From Sycobia sp. Sy_11 (lineage: Eukaryota; Arthropoda; Insecta; Hymenoptera; Epichrysomallidae), in NCBI GenBank assembly GCA_018907035.1, contig JACCIC010000064.1:496001-560000 (forward strand): a stretch of DNA of 64,000 bases, written 5' to 3'. Numbering within the stretch: position 1 is the stretch's first letter; every line of letters starts with the position of its first letter. The position numbers and the translations under genes were made by a program. The notes below the pieces were generated by a model. It ran no database searches. It worked only from the letters and a program-made list of their open reading frames with translations, and had not been told where the DNA came from. This document shows, piece after piece, positions 34,140 to 46,876 of this stretch.

Positions 34140-35362
34140 CTATTGTCTATATCAATTAAATTACCTCGCATATGTAAAACTGCTGTTAAACTGCCGTTTT
34201 CAGGACTTCTTCTGCGGTAACTGGGATAACCATCATCTGAAGTTTGAGTATCAGAAATAAATGCTCGAGGATATTTTTTGGAACATTTTCCATTCATCAT
34301 ACATGGTAATGACCTATTCATATCCCCGCATGGACCATGACACATGTGTCTGCATACCATTTCATACAGTATTGGATCAATATTTTTGTCCGGAAGCTCT
34401 GCAGAAATTATAACATCGATCTCATCTGGTCGAATTTTAGTTTCTAACCATACCAAAATATGACTATGAGGTAATCCTCGTTGTTCCCATTCAATACTAA
34501 GTGAATAGCAATTAACTTTATTAAATACTTCCTTTTTAGTAATCAGATCTATTAATTTCTTTAATTTTAAATGAAAAACTCTAGAAATAATATAATTTCT
34601 ATCTTTGGACGTTTGATCAGAAAATAGTTCCTGCTTTATTTCTGGCCATTCAGGGTTGCACGTAAAAGTTATAAATAAATCTGGACGCCCATATTTACGT
34701 ACATACGCCATAGGATCTTGTGGTTTCTCATGCATATATCGTGGAGATCCAGTAACTGATGATGGGAGAATTATGCGTTGCCCTATATTTTTAGGATTTA
34801 CATTAGCATTTTGCTCAAGAGTATCTCGGAGATGTATATAATCATCTGCTCGCAATTTTTGCTGATTGAAACGAATAAAAGCTAATCTTTCAGATATCAT
34901 TTTAGCCATCATATCAACGCAATATTGATTCAATAAGGATTTATAATGATGCAGGAAGTTACCGTTATTGTTCCTTATCATAAATCTATATGCATAAAAT
35001 TGCATACATGAAACTTTTCGCTGAGGATTATCATTTAGAGAAATATTTAAACAATAAGCATCTTCGCCTCTAGAAAATATAAGAGGATATTGCAGAGCAT
35101 CATAGGAACGATGTAATTCTGAAACTTTCTGCAAAGGTCCATGCCGACAATGTAGAACAATATCTCTAAGTCCTTTATCATCATCAACCATTAAAATAGC
35201 TACTTCGTTAGTAGTTGGAGCATTATACCGACCTCGGTGTTGGTTAACAGGTACGCGATCGGCATGAATTATTAATTTTAAATCCTCTAGGTTCTTATTA
35301 TGTACTACATTATATTTAAACTCTTTTATTAAATTATTGTTTTGTAATACAAAATCTTGCAA
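34088..35362 (-). pseudogene. Helitron Rep (HUH nuclease) domain
   Basis: Open for 424 codons. It contains VPVNQHRGRYNAPTTNEVA, QYPLIFSRGEDAY, the cryptic zinc region RHMCHGPCGDMN...CMMNGKCSKKYPRAF, YVRKYGRPDLFITFTCNPEWPEI (split here at 20 residues in the family alignment) and the HUH block EWEQRGLPHSHILVWL, here with HSH. Rep nicks single strands and joins the transposon ends. It follows an N-terminal piece at 35761-35453 in the same frame, separated by a stop. Confidence 0.88.
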
Positions 35363-35452
35363 TATTTGTATTAACTCATGGTTTAAATTTGGAATAATAT
35401 TATTTCGTAGAGAAATTTGATCAGCTTCCGATATGAAAAAAATTTGTAAAAA

Positions 35453-36063
35453 TTATTCTTTTTCACCAGAAGCAGGAAATAAACTTCCTATACGATGGTA
35501 AACTTGCCTCTGAATTTTAAATGTAGGCATAAAATTACCTTCTACAATTTCCTTGGCTCCAAATGAGGTCATTTGAAACAAACTATTATATTTCCTTATA
35601 TTGGCAAGAAAATTTTTTGACAAAGGATGTGTTCCTAATATTAATCCGCGTAGAGGCTCTATCAACTCAAGTTGGAAGTGAAATTTTGCCACCAGAACAG
35701 TACATTGAAGGTGCTTCACCTTTCCATTTTTTGCTGAACAATGACTGCATATTGTGTTCATTACACCAATTTGTAAGTAGTTAATAGCAGGTAATCAAAA
35801 GCAGGATTGTATTCAAAAGCTGAGCAAAATTTTAAAGTTGCAGTCCTTAATTCGGCAATATTAGATGCAACTGTGTCTTATTGTAAAATTTCAAATTCAG
35901 TTTGTTGAGTAACAGTAGAAGCTCGACGCAGAGCTATGGACTGCCTTTCTCGAACACGTCTAAAATTACTCTGATTAGTAGTCTCATATAATCGCAATGT
36001 AGATTGTCGTCTAGCATGTCTAGTATTCCTACTAAGAGAACTTTTCAACGATCTGGGCATGAT
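35453..36063 (-). pseudogene. Helitron N-terminal region
   Basis: A frame at 36063-35878 starts MPRSLKSSLSRNTRHARRQS, basic and OTU-like spacing-free. After a stop and frameshift, 35761-35453 continues with MNTICSHCSAKNGK and FHFQLELIEPLRGLIL, ending before a stop at 35453. It resembles the zinc-ribbon start of Helitron/Pif1-type proteins (CxxC). Inactive. Confidence 0.7.
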
Positions 36064-38129
36064 ATTTTGAATTAAAAAACAATTAATGAGCAAATTTATG
36101 TGAATTAGGCAAGAAGCACAAATTTCTAGAAAAATATCGACGTTGACTTGGTTATATGTAGATTAAACTTCGCCAAACCTTTTATATGTGATCCAAGGAC
36201 ATGTTCGCCACCTAGCGGTGAATACCAAAGTTAAGCATTTAATAGAGCGAAACAACTTGCCGTGCACTCGAAATCCTTTAAAAGTATTATCCGCGGATTT
36301 AATTATCAAAATCACTCGAATTTGAAATTTCATCAGTGTTGATTATAAATGATATTTTACTTTACTTATTTAAACACTTTAATAGTTAGCAATTTGGTTT
36401 ATTTCAAAGAAATGCAGTACAATATTCTAAAAAAATCTCTGGTTAAAATAGAATTTCGAATTTATTCGAATATATTTATTACGTCTGCGAGCAAAGCTTT
36501 TATAAGATTTGGAACTTCCGACTTGTTTTTTGATCAAGGGGATCAAAGTTTTCAACAGCATTTATAAAAATATTAAACGATTATTTGACGTATTATTATA
36601 TGTTATAGCCATCTTCATTATAGTAATAATCATTTCTAAAAAATTGCGCAGCATATTTCGTCTTAATCCCAACAAAAACTAACTGTAACACATTCAATTA
36701 ACTTATTTATTAATTTATTAAAGATCATGTAAATAAATAAAATGTTTGAGTACTATTATTATTTCTGTTATCTTCAAGAATATGTGCACAAAAAATTCTG
36801 CATTGTTAAGTAATGTACAACTTATTTATACGAAAAAAAATATTTCTCAAAACGAAATTGTTTGTCTGAAATACATATATAACTTCTATCTTCCAAATAT
36901 TTGGAACCAAAAAAAATGTATTTTTTATAGTTTATTTATATTAATTATAAATTTACATATTTTAAATAAAGTGCTTTGTTTCCTCTTTTTAAATATTTAT
37001 TTAAAATAATAAAATATTTAATGAGTAACACTTTATTTTGTAATGCATATTTACTATTTAAGTATTTAGTACTAAAGCATATATTTAATATAAATATATA
37101 TTTAACTATAACAATTTAATCAATATAATTGTAACAAAATCTACGTTCGGTTTCAAAAATTAACTTCACGTAGTTGTACAGTTTGCCAAATCCATCAGAA
37201 TTGAAAAATCTTGAAATCCGTTTTTGAATGATAGAAAAAGTTATGGAGTCACCAGTTTAATACAATTGAAAACAACAATATTTAAAAACGTGTCAAAAAA
37301 TGTCATTTTTTGACATGTAGCACTTTTTTAAAATAAAATTTTCAATTACACCCTGTACTGACAAAACCCATCGGATAATTTTAAAAAACCAAAGAAATAA
37401 GTTTGTTTTAGATTCGAAAAAAAAGAACTACACATTGATCAAACTAATGTAGTAAAAAATTTAATATACATAAAGAAAAAAGTATAAATTCATATAGCAG
37501 TTGTAGAATCGCTGATGGAATTAATGGCCAAAATAAATATATCAATTTTTATAAATATAAATTAACATTAAAATTTGAAATTGAAATTTTGTTATGATTT
37601 AAATAGGTTAAATAAATAATTGTTTTAAGGAAGTTGTACATGTTGACGTATCAAAGAGGGGCCCCAATAAAAATGAACTTTAATTTGTTTGCTTAAATAA
37701 TTAATAATTCACAAATGTATATTAGTAAATAAACAAAACACAATTTATATTGGATACCACTTCTAACAATTTATATTGAAATTTACATTTTTGGTAATAT
37801 GAAATGATATATACAGATATATGTTAATTTAAATAATTTTAATTATTTTTTAAAATTAATTTTTTTAAATAAAAATCGATAAGACCGCAACTCTACATAT
37901 ATACTGAAAACCCCTTATAATATTAAAATAATTTGATTTATGTTCGATAATTCAATAAGCAAGGGAAAAATCTGTAAATTGTAGACTTTAAACGCTTTTC
38001 AAAAATTACTTGATTATTTTGATGCTTTTATTTGAACATTCTGCATAATTCATGTTTCAAAATAATTATACAATTTTCTTCTTGCACAGAAAAAAATTGA
38101 ATATTCAAAAAAATATCAAATTATTCTTA
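36064..38129 (-). other. Helitron 5' non-coding region (inferred)
   Basis: AT-rich, no coding signal. It lies between the transposase N-terminus and the ~570-bp 5' end. Part of it could be later insertions. Confidence 0.4.
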
Positions 38130-38188
38130 TAATTTGTTTTCACAAATTATTTTTAGTATGATTTGGCATACAACCATCTTGTAGAAGA

Positions 38189-38191
<3 letters not shown>

Positions 38192-38270
<79 letters not shown>
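38192..38270. repeat. (GA)n microsatellite in the Helitron 5' region
   Basis: About 78 bp of GA at the position equivalent to 31147-31220. Confidence 0.95.
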
Positions 38271-38271
<1 letters not shown>

Positions 38272-38707
38272 ATTTTTCACGTGAAAAAATTAAAAAATAT
38301 ATATACAAAAATCAAAAGATATCCATAAGATGTGAGAGTAGTGTCAAATTTACCTGAAGAACAAAAAAGGTAATACCGACTAACGTCACCCTTCTTTGGG
38401 ATACGAATCCCAAAGTTGGATATGAACATTCACTCGAACTGGCCTGGTATTAATACTTTAAGCTGACTACATTGAGTTGATGTTCGTGATTCAAGGAGCC
38501 ACCTAGTGGCTGCTGGTGAAACTGACCACTAAAACTGTTAACTTAATTTATTGTTAAAAGTAAAACGATTTTCGATAAAAAAACATAGCCTATGTTCTTC
38601 CCAAGATAGTACAGAATCTATATGTCAAATTTCAGAACTATCGGTTCAGTAGTTTTTTCTTATATCGAGTACAAACAAAACACGCTTCGTCTTTATAAAT
38701 TAGTATG

Positions 38708-39789
38708 TTATGATATGATATGATATGAAGTATGATATGATATATAGTATATAGAAAGGAGAATCTTATGCATATATACACATAGGATCAAGGGAGAAAG
38801 GAGATTCCATGTTCCATCTTATTGTACAAAAATACATATAAACCAATCCAAGGATTGGAGCATACCTGCAACGATTTTAGGGCCGAACTTCACTTATATA
38901 AAGCGTGAAGTTCTGTTTGAAGTTGAGCAGTTTCCTGCAGGATTTTTGCTTAGAATGCTATTGGGACAGGGGAGTTTTATAACCCGGTAGACCTGCGTGC
39001 TGTTCTACGGCAGGTATTACGGAACTGAGGGACAGTCTCGCAACTCGTACACTTATACACTTTTCACTCAATTATATAGATAATCTTGCCGTATTATTAT
39101 TATGTTCGCTCGTATGCACTTCATGGTCGCGTACAAATAATAGTCATATACTATGTATAATTTTGTAAAGATTAAGCGAATAAACGAATTTTTTTTACTG
39201 TACATACATATATCTTTCTGATGACAAGTATCTTATAATAGTTTTCGTTAATTATAAATTGTATTATATTACAAAATTTTACTTCTATAGTGAGAATTGG
39301 AATTTTGAAATAATTTTTTAAAATAATGTACTTTTAATTCATCATGTAGACGCTAAATTTGTCGTTATTAATGACAATTAAAAAAAGAATATTATATGAA
39401 AACTATAAGTGTTGAGTATAAAGATATAGAATTGTAATGCAATTTATAAACTAAAATAGTAGAAAGGATCTAATTTGAAAATTTTAAAGCTCCAGTACAA
39501 AGTTCAGTTCAAAAGGTATAAATTGATTATTACGATCGCTATATTTATCTATATTATAAATAAAGTAGCTATTTCAAAGAACATTCATGTTTACTCTTAT
39601 TGATAATTAACTAAGTCTCAGGTTTGATGCTAGAGCCATGAGTAATTGTAAAATTATAAAAAGATTTAGAAGAAATTAAATTTTAAATAAAATTAAAAAA
39701 ATAAATTAAAAAAAATTCTTGAAAACAAAAATGTTCAATGATAGTTGCACATAAATTAATGTTTATAATAACGACATCTCTAAACAAGA
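38708..39789. other. no gene; cluster of short hairpins
   Basis: From 38706 to 38750 there is an (ATGAT)-rich simple repeat. Short perfect inverted repeats follow: 38843-38858 (CCAATCC/GGATTGG), 38885-38913 (GAACTTCAC/GTGAAGTTC) and 38991-39015 (ACCTGC/GCAGGT). The rest is AT-rich. Confidence 0.5.
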
Positions 39790-40595
39790 CAAAATGAGTA
39801 TCGAAGACGATGCTCACAGTGGACATCCAAAAACGCTTTTACTGACGAAAAATTCAACAAAAGTCACAGAATAAATTAATGACTGTAAAGTGAAGTTAAT
39901 CGCGATAGATGCAACTCTAAAGATATAAAAAGAACGTGTTAGATATATCGTGAATGAATATTTGAACATACGAATGTTTGCGGAAAGTGGATGCTGCACG
40001 TGTTCACAATCGATTAAAAACAACATGTTAATAATTTGGACGAATGTTTATTGATATTTAACCGCAATAAATATGAATTTTTCTGTTGAAATATTACAAT
40101 AGATAAAGCATGGTTCCATCACTTCAGACCAGAGTCCAATCGAATGCCTGACGATTGGAGTTAACGCGATAAACCAATTGCAAAGCGTGGACAGACGGAA
40201 TTGTCGACTGTCAAAATTATGACATCAGTATTTTGGGATATACATGATATAATATTTATCGATTACTTTAGAATCAATCTTTAGAAGAAATCATCAATAG
40301 CGATTATTAAGTAGCATTTTTAACGTTTTGAAAGAAGTAAAAAAATGGCCTGATCTGAAGAAGAATAAACTATTCCTCATCAATATAGTGTATCCTGTCA
40401 CAAATCAATAAAAACAATATCGAAATTACATAAATTAGACTATGAATCGAAATTAAGACTTATTTCGAAGCTAAATAGAAATCCTGCTATAAAAATGATA
40501 TCGAAAAATGTTATGATAATTATAATCTTTTTATTGCAGTCGAAGGCAACTATATTTAATAATAAAATTCAATTGTACCAATAAAAAGAATTTTA
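39790..40595 (+). mobile_element. mariner, heavily decayed (lineage D relative)
   Basis: Short matches in order: SIEDDAHSGHPKT (40% like the N-terminal linker), TIDKAWFHHFRPESNR (first catalytic box, Asp present), PIAKRGQTELSTVKIMTSVFW, IIFIDYF, SIKTISKLHKLDYE. The DN and PSD catalytic boxes are not recognisable; the 3' part ends near 40590. Confidence 0.7.
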
Positions 40596-43038
40596 GTACG
40601 TTAGCCTATGAACTCTTCAGTCTACCAGTTATATATTTTTCAATGCATATGATATTTATCAGTTGCTTATTACATATCTAACCATATATGTATAAAAATT
40701 GATTTCGAATACAGCACTAAATATTTAAAATAAATTCGATTGAAATTTATAATAAATTATTGATAAATTTGAGAAGAGTTTTAAAGATATTTTTAGATAT
40801 TAAAGACTTTCTGAATTTAAAATTATCTTATAGAAATGCCAAATACGATCAAATTTTAAGTAACTATTGATTCTGGTAATTATTGATATTTGTATGGAAG
40901 TACAGATAGAGTAAGTACTAAAAGCTACTTATTTAAGTTTATTAGAGGATATGTGATTGGTTCAAATACTAAAATACCCACCCCCCAAAACCCTAAAACC
41001 ACAAACCCACAAGTCCCAAACTCGTAAACCCACAACCTCAAACCCCAAACAAAGGATCTGTGGGTTTAAGGTTAGTGTGTTTGGAATTTGTAAATTCAGG
41101 ATCAATGGTTTTGAGTATTAAATTTATAGATAGAGAGAGTTTAAGTTATAAAAAATCTATTTTCAGCCTGCTTTTTTCGTTACTGATAAATCCTGACTAG
41201 GTAGAAAGAAATGTTCATCTGATTTGAATTTAGCATCCCAAAATATACATTGGTGACGTGATGTGAATTGATTTTTCCCCTTTTTTTTCCATTTGTGGTC
41301 ATGTGTTATTAAATTTAATGGGGTCCACAATATGATGTTCATAAAATCAGAATTAAATTCTAATTTTAAATTGATTTAATTGATACTTAGGAAATATTTA
41401 CAAAACACTTTTATTCAATTATGTAAAATTGCAATTAGATAAAAATTATTTAGTTTTTAACTAAGGGTTTCGAAAAGAAATCAAAAGCTTTCAAGGTGGA
41501 TAGTGATCGTTTTGTCCTTAACATTAGGATTTAATTGGAAAGTCGTTTAAGCGTCTGTTTGCAAAATTTGTTGGTTATAAAATTTAATTTTTTTCCTCAC
41601 AATTTTCCAAGTATTAAATGATTTATGAAGTATTAAATATTTTTAATTAAACGAAAAAAATTACATACAAAATGAAATATACGAATCTGGTTTTCTTATA
41701 GACTTGTGAACTGTAACTTCAGTATTTAAAACATTGTTTTTGAAAAAACATTCAATTTTCATTTATCCTCGTATAAGTTTATAGGAAATAGAAAGATATT
41801 TAGGTATTCTTATACCAACTGCGAGTAGATATTTACGTTCTGCAAGGTGTCATCCATATTATATAAATCTAAATAAAAATTTTGTAAGTGGGCAATGCAA
41901 GAAATCAATAATTGCAATAATTTTGTCAATTACGTAATCTTCATAAATGAGGCTACGTTTCGAAGTACTGGTACATTAATTAGCATAATTCTCATTATCA
42001 TTCTCCGGTAAATTCTCATTGGTTACAAGTGATTGACCATCAATATCGCTGGATTGTACTGTTTGATGTGGTATCGTTAATGGATACTTAGTAGGTCTGA
42101 ATTATTTTTTGAATCAAACGGTTCAGGATCAATAGATAGATTGAGGAGCCTTGTCGAATGATTGCCGAAGTCAACAGATCTTACTTCACCAGATTTTAAT
42201 TTATAGGAAAATCTACGAAATCTTTATTAAATGAAACCTACTACAAGAGATAAAAAGATTTAAAGAATTATTAAAATATACCATTTGAAATATAATTAAA
42301 TACTGTAAGAAATTTCTGTCGATGAATTGACAATAGGTAAATGGAGCAACTTTTGAACATTTGATAAATAAATTAAATTTACAAAAAATCAACCCTTATC
42401 AGGGCGAAACGATACTCAATATACAATGAAACAACTTCGTGTTGGCGAGTATTGGGTAATGCTAATATTGATCGTATAATAGAATGGACTAGAGGCACGT
42501 GGAATTTGGGTATGTGGTTTGAAAGAAATTTGTAAATTTAATGGTTATGAGATTGGGACTAGAAAAGGCCAACTCAACGTTTCAACGTTAAACCATTCAC
42601 TATCTTCAATTTGACATTCAAATGAAACTTCTCCATTAAAATGATCTCTCTACCTTTTCAATAACATTGAAAAATGACATCAAGGAATTGTAAAAACATT
42701 ATCATACTTAAGGTTGAACTTTTCAATGAAGGTATCATGGCCATCTTTATTCAGTATGCAAACTCAAAGAACACGTAATAGAAAATTTCTTTGACATACG
42801 ACCATCAGTTGATTTTATCGAGGCCAAAAATGAAACTTGAAATGTCATTTTAGATGTAGACCTTCTCGATCTTTTAAAAAAAACAATACGGGTTTCCATT
42901 TATATAAATACAGTTGACCTTGACAAAGCTGTCGGTCATGTTCAAGGACAATTTCATGATCACCATAAGAGGCCTCCCTCTAAACTTCGGCATTATTGTT
43001 TAAAACATTTTTTATGAAGAAGGCAAATTGAAAATTTA
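40596..43038. other. AT-rich DNA, no gene; C-rich motif cluster
   Basis: From 40976 to 41048 there are repeated short C3-A3 units (cccacccccc aaaaccctaaaacc), partly complementary to 41060-41090 (gtgggtttaaggtt). The rest to 43038 shows weak coding-like texture at 42420-43020 but no identifiable protein. Confidence 0.4.
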
Positions 43039-43039
43039 A

Positions 43040-43092
<53 letters not shown>
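43039..43092. repeat. (TA)n microsatellite
   Basis: About 54 bp of perfect TA repeat. Confidence 0.95.
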
Positions 43093-43097
<5 letters not shown>

Positions 43098-43987
43098 TTA
43101 AACATTGGCCATTGCTAGCTATGACTTTTGCCGAAAACATAGGCAATCAAGAGATTTTGTCTCAAAATACATTTTGTATTTTGATGCGAGGTATGAATCA
43201 AGTGAATTTTGATATATTCAGATGAAGTAAATTATGTGCCTGTGAGGTGATTCTGCAATAATCAAAATAAGTTGTAACAGAATTTTCCATCTACTCTTTT
43301 TCAAATAGTTTTTCACGCAAATAATGAATGGGTGTTCGAGGATTGTAATGAAGGACAATTAATTGCGCATGACCTGGTCTCCCATTTTGGACTTTTATTT
43401 TTTTTTTGACATGCTTGTTTCAAAGAAACAAGTATACGAGTAATGCCAAGCCAAGGATATGAAACCAAATTGTGCAAAACGGAGTTGTACTGCTCTCATC
43501 GTGTCGTCAGCGGCCATAGCAGCAGAATCCAAATAATGAATTCACGACAAGGAAGTCAAGCAGCGGGGAGCATGGCAATCGTCTCTAACGAAGTTGGAGA
43601 AGGAAATGTAGACGTCACTCTTGTCACTTTGAATCTCGAAACAAGTATCGATACATGGCGTGTCACAATTGGACCTTGAATGAAAATAAAATGATTACAT
43701 AATAAATAAAGAGAACAAGCACATCTGCTAGATCATATATTGCATATGCAGATTAGAAAATAAAGCGATGCTCTACGTACAAGAATAACTGGAATAACTT
43801 CTGCGCTGTAAAAAGAAAACATGGAACGAAGTCCCAAGAGAAATTTCCATTTCCAAATTGGAGATAATTGATATAGTTCGAACTCTAATAGACATATTGA
43901 GGAAACCGTGCAATCTAGAAAGGTTCCCTGGTAGAACCTTGAATTAGATAAGTTAAAGAAGTTCTCTAATAGGTTCTTACGAGCATT

Positions 43988-44073
<86 letters not shown>

Positions 44074-44939
44074 TTATTTCTCAGATTGAATCTTATTTCT
44101 CACGATTTAATCTGGGACACAGAGTGCGAGATACTGTTATTATGGAGAGATAGACGTGTCGGAGTACGTCCTGCAGATCTATCCAAAATAAGAGGGAATA
44201 AAAATCAAGTTTCAAAGGAAATAAACGCCTCTATTACGGGAAAATACCTCGTGTTTGAATTGTTCGCCAAGGAAATATTTAAAACGAATGAATTAGTGGT
44301 AGCTAGGATATAGAGGGATCTACTTTAGTAAATCTATAAAAGATAAAAAATAAATATAAATCTTATTTTTGAAAATCAGCCTTATACACTGGCTTGAACA
44401 AGAAAAATGTACAAAATCTATACAAAAGTTATCTATATATATATATAATTTGGAATACGTTAACTAGCTTATATACATACACCGTTACTATTAATACATC
44501 TAACTATACTTTAACTAGTCTATATAAATACACTGGATGACAAACTAATTAATAAAATAAAAGTGGTGCAAGAAACAGTTTAAACTGAAGGTACAGGAAC
44601 AGTAGAAATGTTATAGTGATTTCCAATAAATGTAAAGATTAGGAATATACGAAAGATCCAACAGCAGAACCAGTCGGTAAAGCGAAACGTAAGTACAGCC
44701 AGGTATTGTGTATGTAATAAAACATAAATGAGAGTCTCTTATTTTTGTACTATGGGCCTTGCTCCATCCTTTGTCAGCCACTTCCAGTCCAGCCGTACAA
44801 TCATTTCAAGTAATAGTTTATTACGTTTGTTTATAGGCGTCGTTGAGCTTCAATTTAGAAGCTAACATCTTATGTCGAAGAGAATATTCTGCACAAATGA
44901 CTTGAGGGATGTAGCTTATATTTTGATAAGTTGAACTCC
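43093..44939. other. unassigned; two GC-balanced patches
   Basis: A 78-codon frame (43443-43679, +) lies in a more GC-balanced patch. It has an ATG start but no domain I know. Near 44459-44535 two ~20-bp direct repeats occur (taactagcttatatacatacac / taactagtctatataaataca, differing at several bases). No further support for genes. Confidence 0.35.
43989..44070. repeat. (GA)n microsatellite
   Basis: Over 80 bp of uninterrupted GA repeat. Confidence 0.95.
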
Positions 44940-46240
44940 TATAAAAAGTTTGTTTCAAAAGTTATCAGACTTTTTTAATAACGGTTCAGCCAGTACCGCT
45001 ACATGTTTATCATTATCACGTTCAGAAGGGACACATTCTATTTATGCGCTGTCGAAATTTCATGACATTTGAACGAATATAAGCTAAGTTATTGCGCCTA
45101 AAGTCACGGGGTGTTTTATTTGTTGGTCGAAAAATGACCATTGAGCAAAGAGATAACAACAGATTTTGTTTTACGAATTAAAAATTGTACTCATGTCGAC
45201 TGTTTTAAATTAAATTAATAAATATTTTTATCGATATTGCAGTTTATATACTATAATATAGTATACTAAAATAATGACAGGCAGACTGTTCTGGTTTGTT
45301 TGTTTAAGATTCGTTTTAAACTTGGCTAAATATTTACCAAAACATATCAAATGATGCATTAAGTTTATGGTTGTGATTGTTTATCTTGATCAATAATTAA
45401 TAAATGGTTTCAGTGTTTCCAAGACGGTAGGGAAGACCATTATGACGACGAACGTTCGCGTCGGTCGAGAAAAGCGGTAAACGAAAGGAACATAGAAAAA
45501 GTACGTCAATTGATCAAAAATGAATGGAAATCGTCGGTGCGCTACATAAAAGTGGAATTAAATTTGTCAGCACCATCGATTCATCACATTTTGACCGAGC
45601 ACTTTATTCCACACATATGGACTGAGATCCAAAATACGCTACAAATTCAACATTCTAAAGACATCATTCAAGAAGTGAGAACGGTCTAAAATTATGTTTA
45701 TTCTATCGTAACTGGTGACGGTAGACGATGTTTTCAATATGATCCTGAAGCAAAACGTCAGTGTCGAATGAAAAGCGCAGATGAGCTCAAACCGATGAAA
45801 TCGCGCTTAGAAAAATCGAAAATCAAAATAATTCTCATCTGTTTTTCTGATTCCAAGAGCATTATTCACTAGAAATTCGTTCCATCTGGAAAATCTTTTA
45901 ATGCTGTGTACTATCTTTGTTTTATGAAGCGTTTACTTACTCGTATTTGTCATGTTCGGCCAGAATATTATGAAAGTGGAAGCTGGCGTTTGTCCCATGT
46001 AATACGCTATCCCAGCGATTGACATTAGTGGCTAACTTTTTTTGGTATGGCACCTTGTGACTTATACTTATTCGGTAAGTAGAATTTGGTGATGAAGGGA
46101 AAACGTTACAAGGACGACAATGATATCCGAAAGGCAACTACTTGAAAAAGTAATTGTGAAATGTTGTTCGAACGCGCTCAGCGTTGTATTGACTAATAAG
46201 GGTATCATCTTAAAGCAATTTAATTTTGTAAAAATAAATT
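44940..46240 (+). mobile_element. mariner, decayed (lineage C, copy 1), with an insertion
   Basis: N-terminal remnant MTIEQRDNNRFCF (45133-45175), then a ~120-bp insertion (45178-45300), then FQCFQDGREDHYDDERSRR, VRQLIKNEWKSSVRYI, IVTGDGRRCFQYDPEAKRQ (first catalytic box, DE changed to DG), IILICFSDSKSIIH and MAPCDLYLFGK, then the end WLFERAQRCID-like at 46150-46190. The group resembles the SETMAR-type/Mos1-labelled insect mariners with YDPE after the first Asp. Several stops. Confidence 0.75.
45178..45300 (-). repeat. PLE-associated repeat fragment inside the mariner
   Basis: Contains TTGTACTCATGTCGACTG and AATTAATAAATATTTTTAT, and ends ataatgacaggcagactgttctgg, matching the reverse complement of 22640-22832 and the plus strand at 49045. 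The mariner sequence agattttgttttac before it is echoed by agattcgttttaaac after it, which looks like a target duplication. Confidence 0.55.
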
Positions 46241-46876
46241 ATTGTTGTCTTTTTTTTTAAACATACCTTGTATGACGTATACGACCTAGCATCCCTCATC
46301 ACGAGATAATAAGTTAACCGATAACTAGAACATTTAAATAATATCTATCTAAAAAGTGCTCTATGTATAAATATATTTTCATAATATATAATTTATCTAA
46401 TGTTGATTACGTATAAAAAGCTGCTTCAAAGCAGCGTTCACTTTGAAAAGATGAAATTATGTAGTGTAATTTTTACGAAATATAAATATATATGAGTAGA
46501 GTCCTCGCGTATGAAAGCATTGATTTCTCAATATTTTCGTTACTTCTAGACGTTGCAGGTTCTTCTACGGACTTGATTTTCAACCTAAATTTTTTTAAAA
46601 CATGAAAACCAATCGTAGATTCTAGTTTTACTAGGGACAGCATCCCCATTAATTTTATTCCAAAAACTGAGAAAATCCTAAATTGTGTATTGAATGCACG
46701 CTAGAATTAGTGAAAAATTCAGTTTCTCGTAGTTTTCAAAAACAGCGACATTTATAGAATTACAGGAATTTGTCGTGTTCGTTATGAAAATCATAATAAC
46801 CATTGGATACCGCATATTTGTGTGTCACCGTTCACCAGCTATCCCATGTCACCGTCAACAAGTACGTAGGTTAATA
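46241..46876. other. no gene seen
   Basis: AT-rich, nothing recognised. Confidence 0.4.

Larger units (their letters stand above)
31654..38707 (-). mobile_element. Helitron, autonomous type (Rep/helicase), decayed
   Basis: The 3' end on the minus strand is a hairpin TCTCGG-GTGAAG-CCGAGA followed about 10 bases later by CTAG, the hallmark Helitron terminus, ending at 31654 before a T. The 5' end is placed at about 38707 because CATACTAATTTATAAAG and the next ~570 bp match the adjacent second element's TC start; here the base before CATACT is A, not T. It encodes Rep, mid and helicase parts of a Helitron transposase (36063-31717) in several frames. Helitrons move by rolling-circle transposition. 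This copy is about 7.05 kb and has three frameshifts and a few stops, so it is not autonomous now. Confidence 0.8.
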
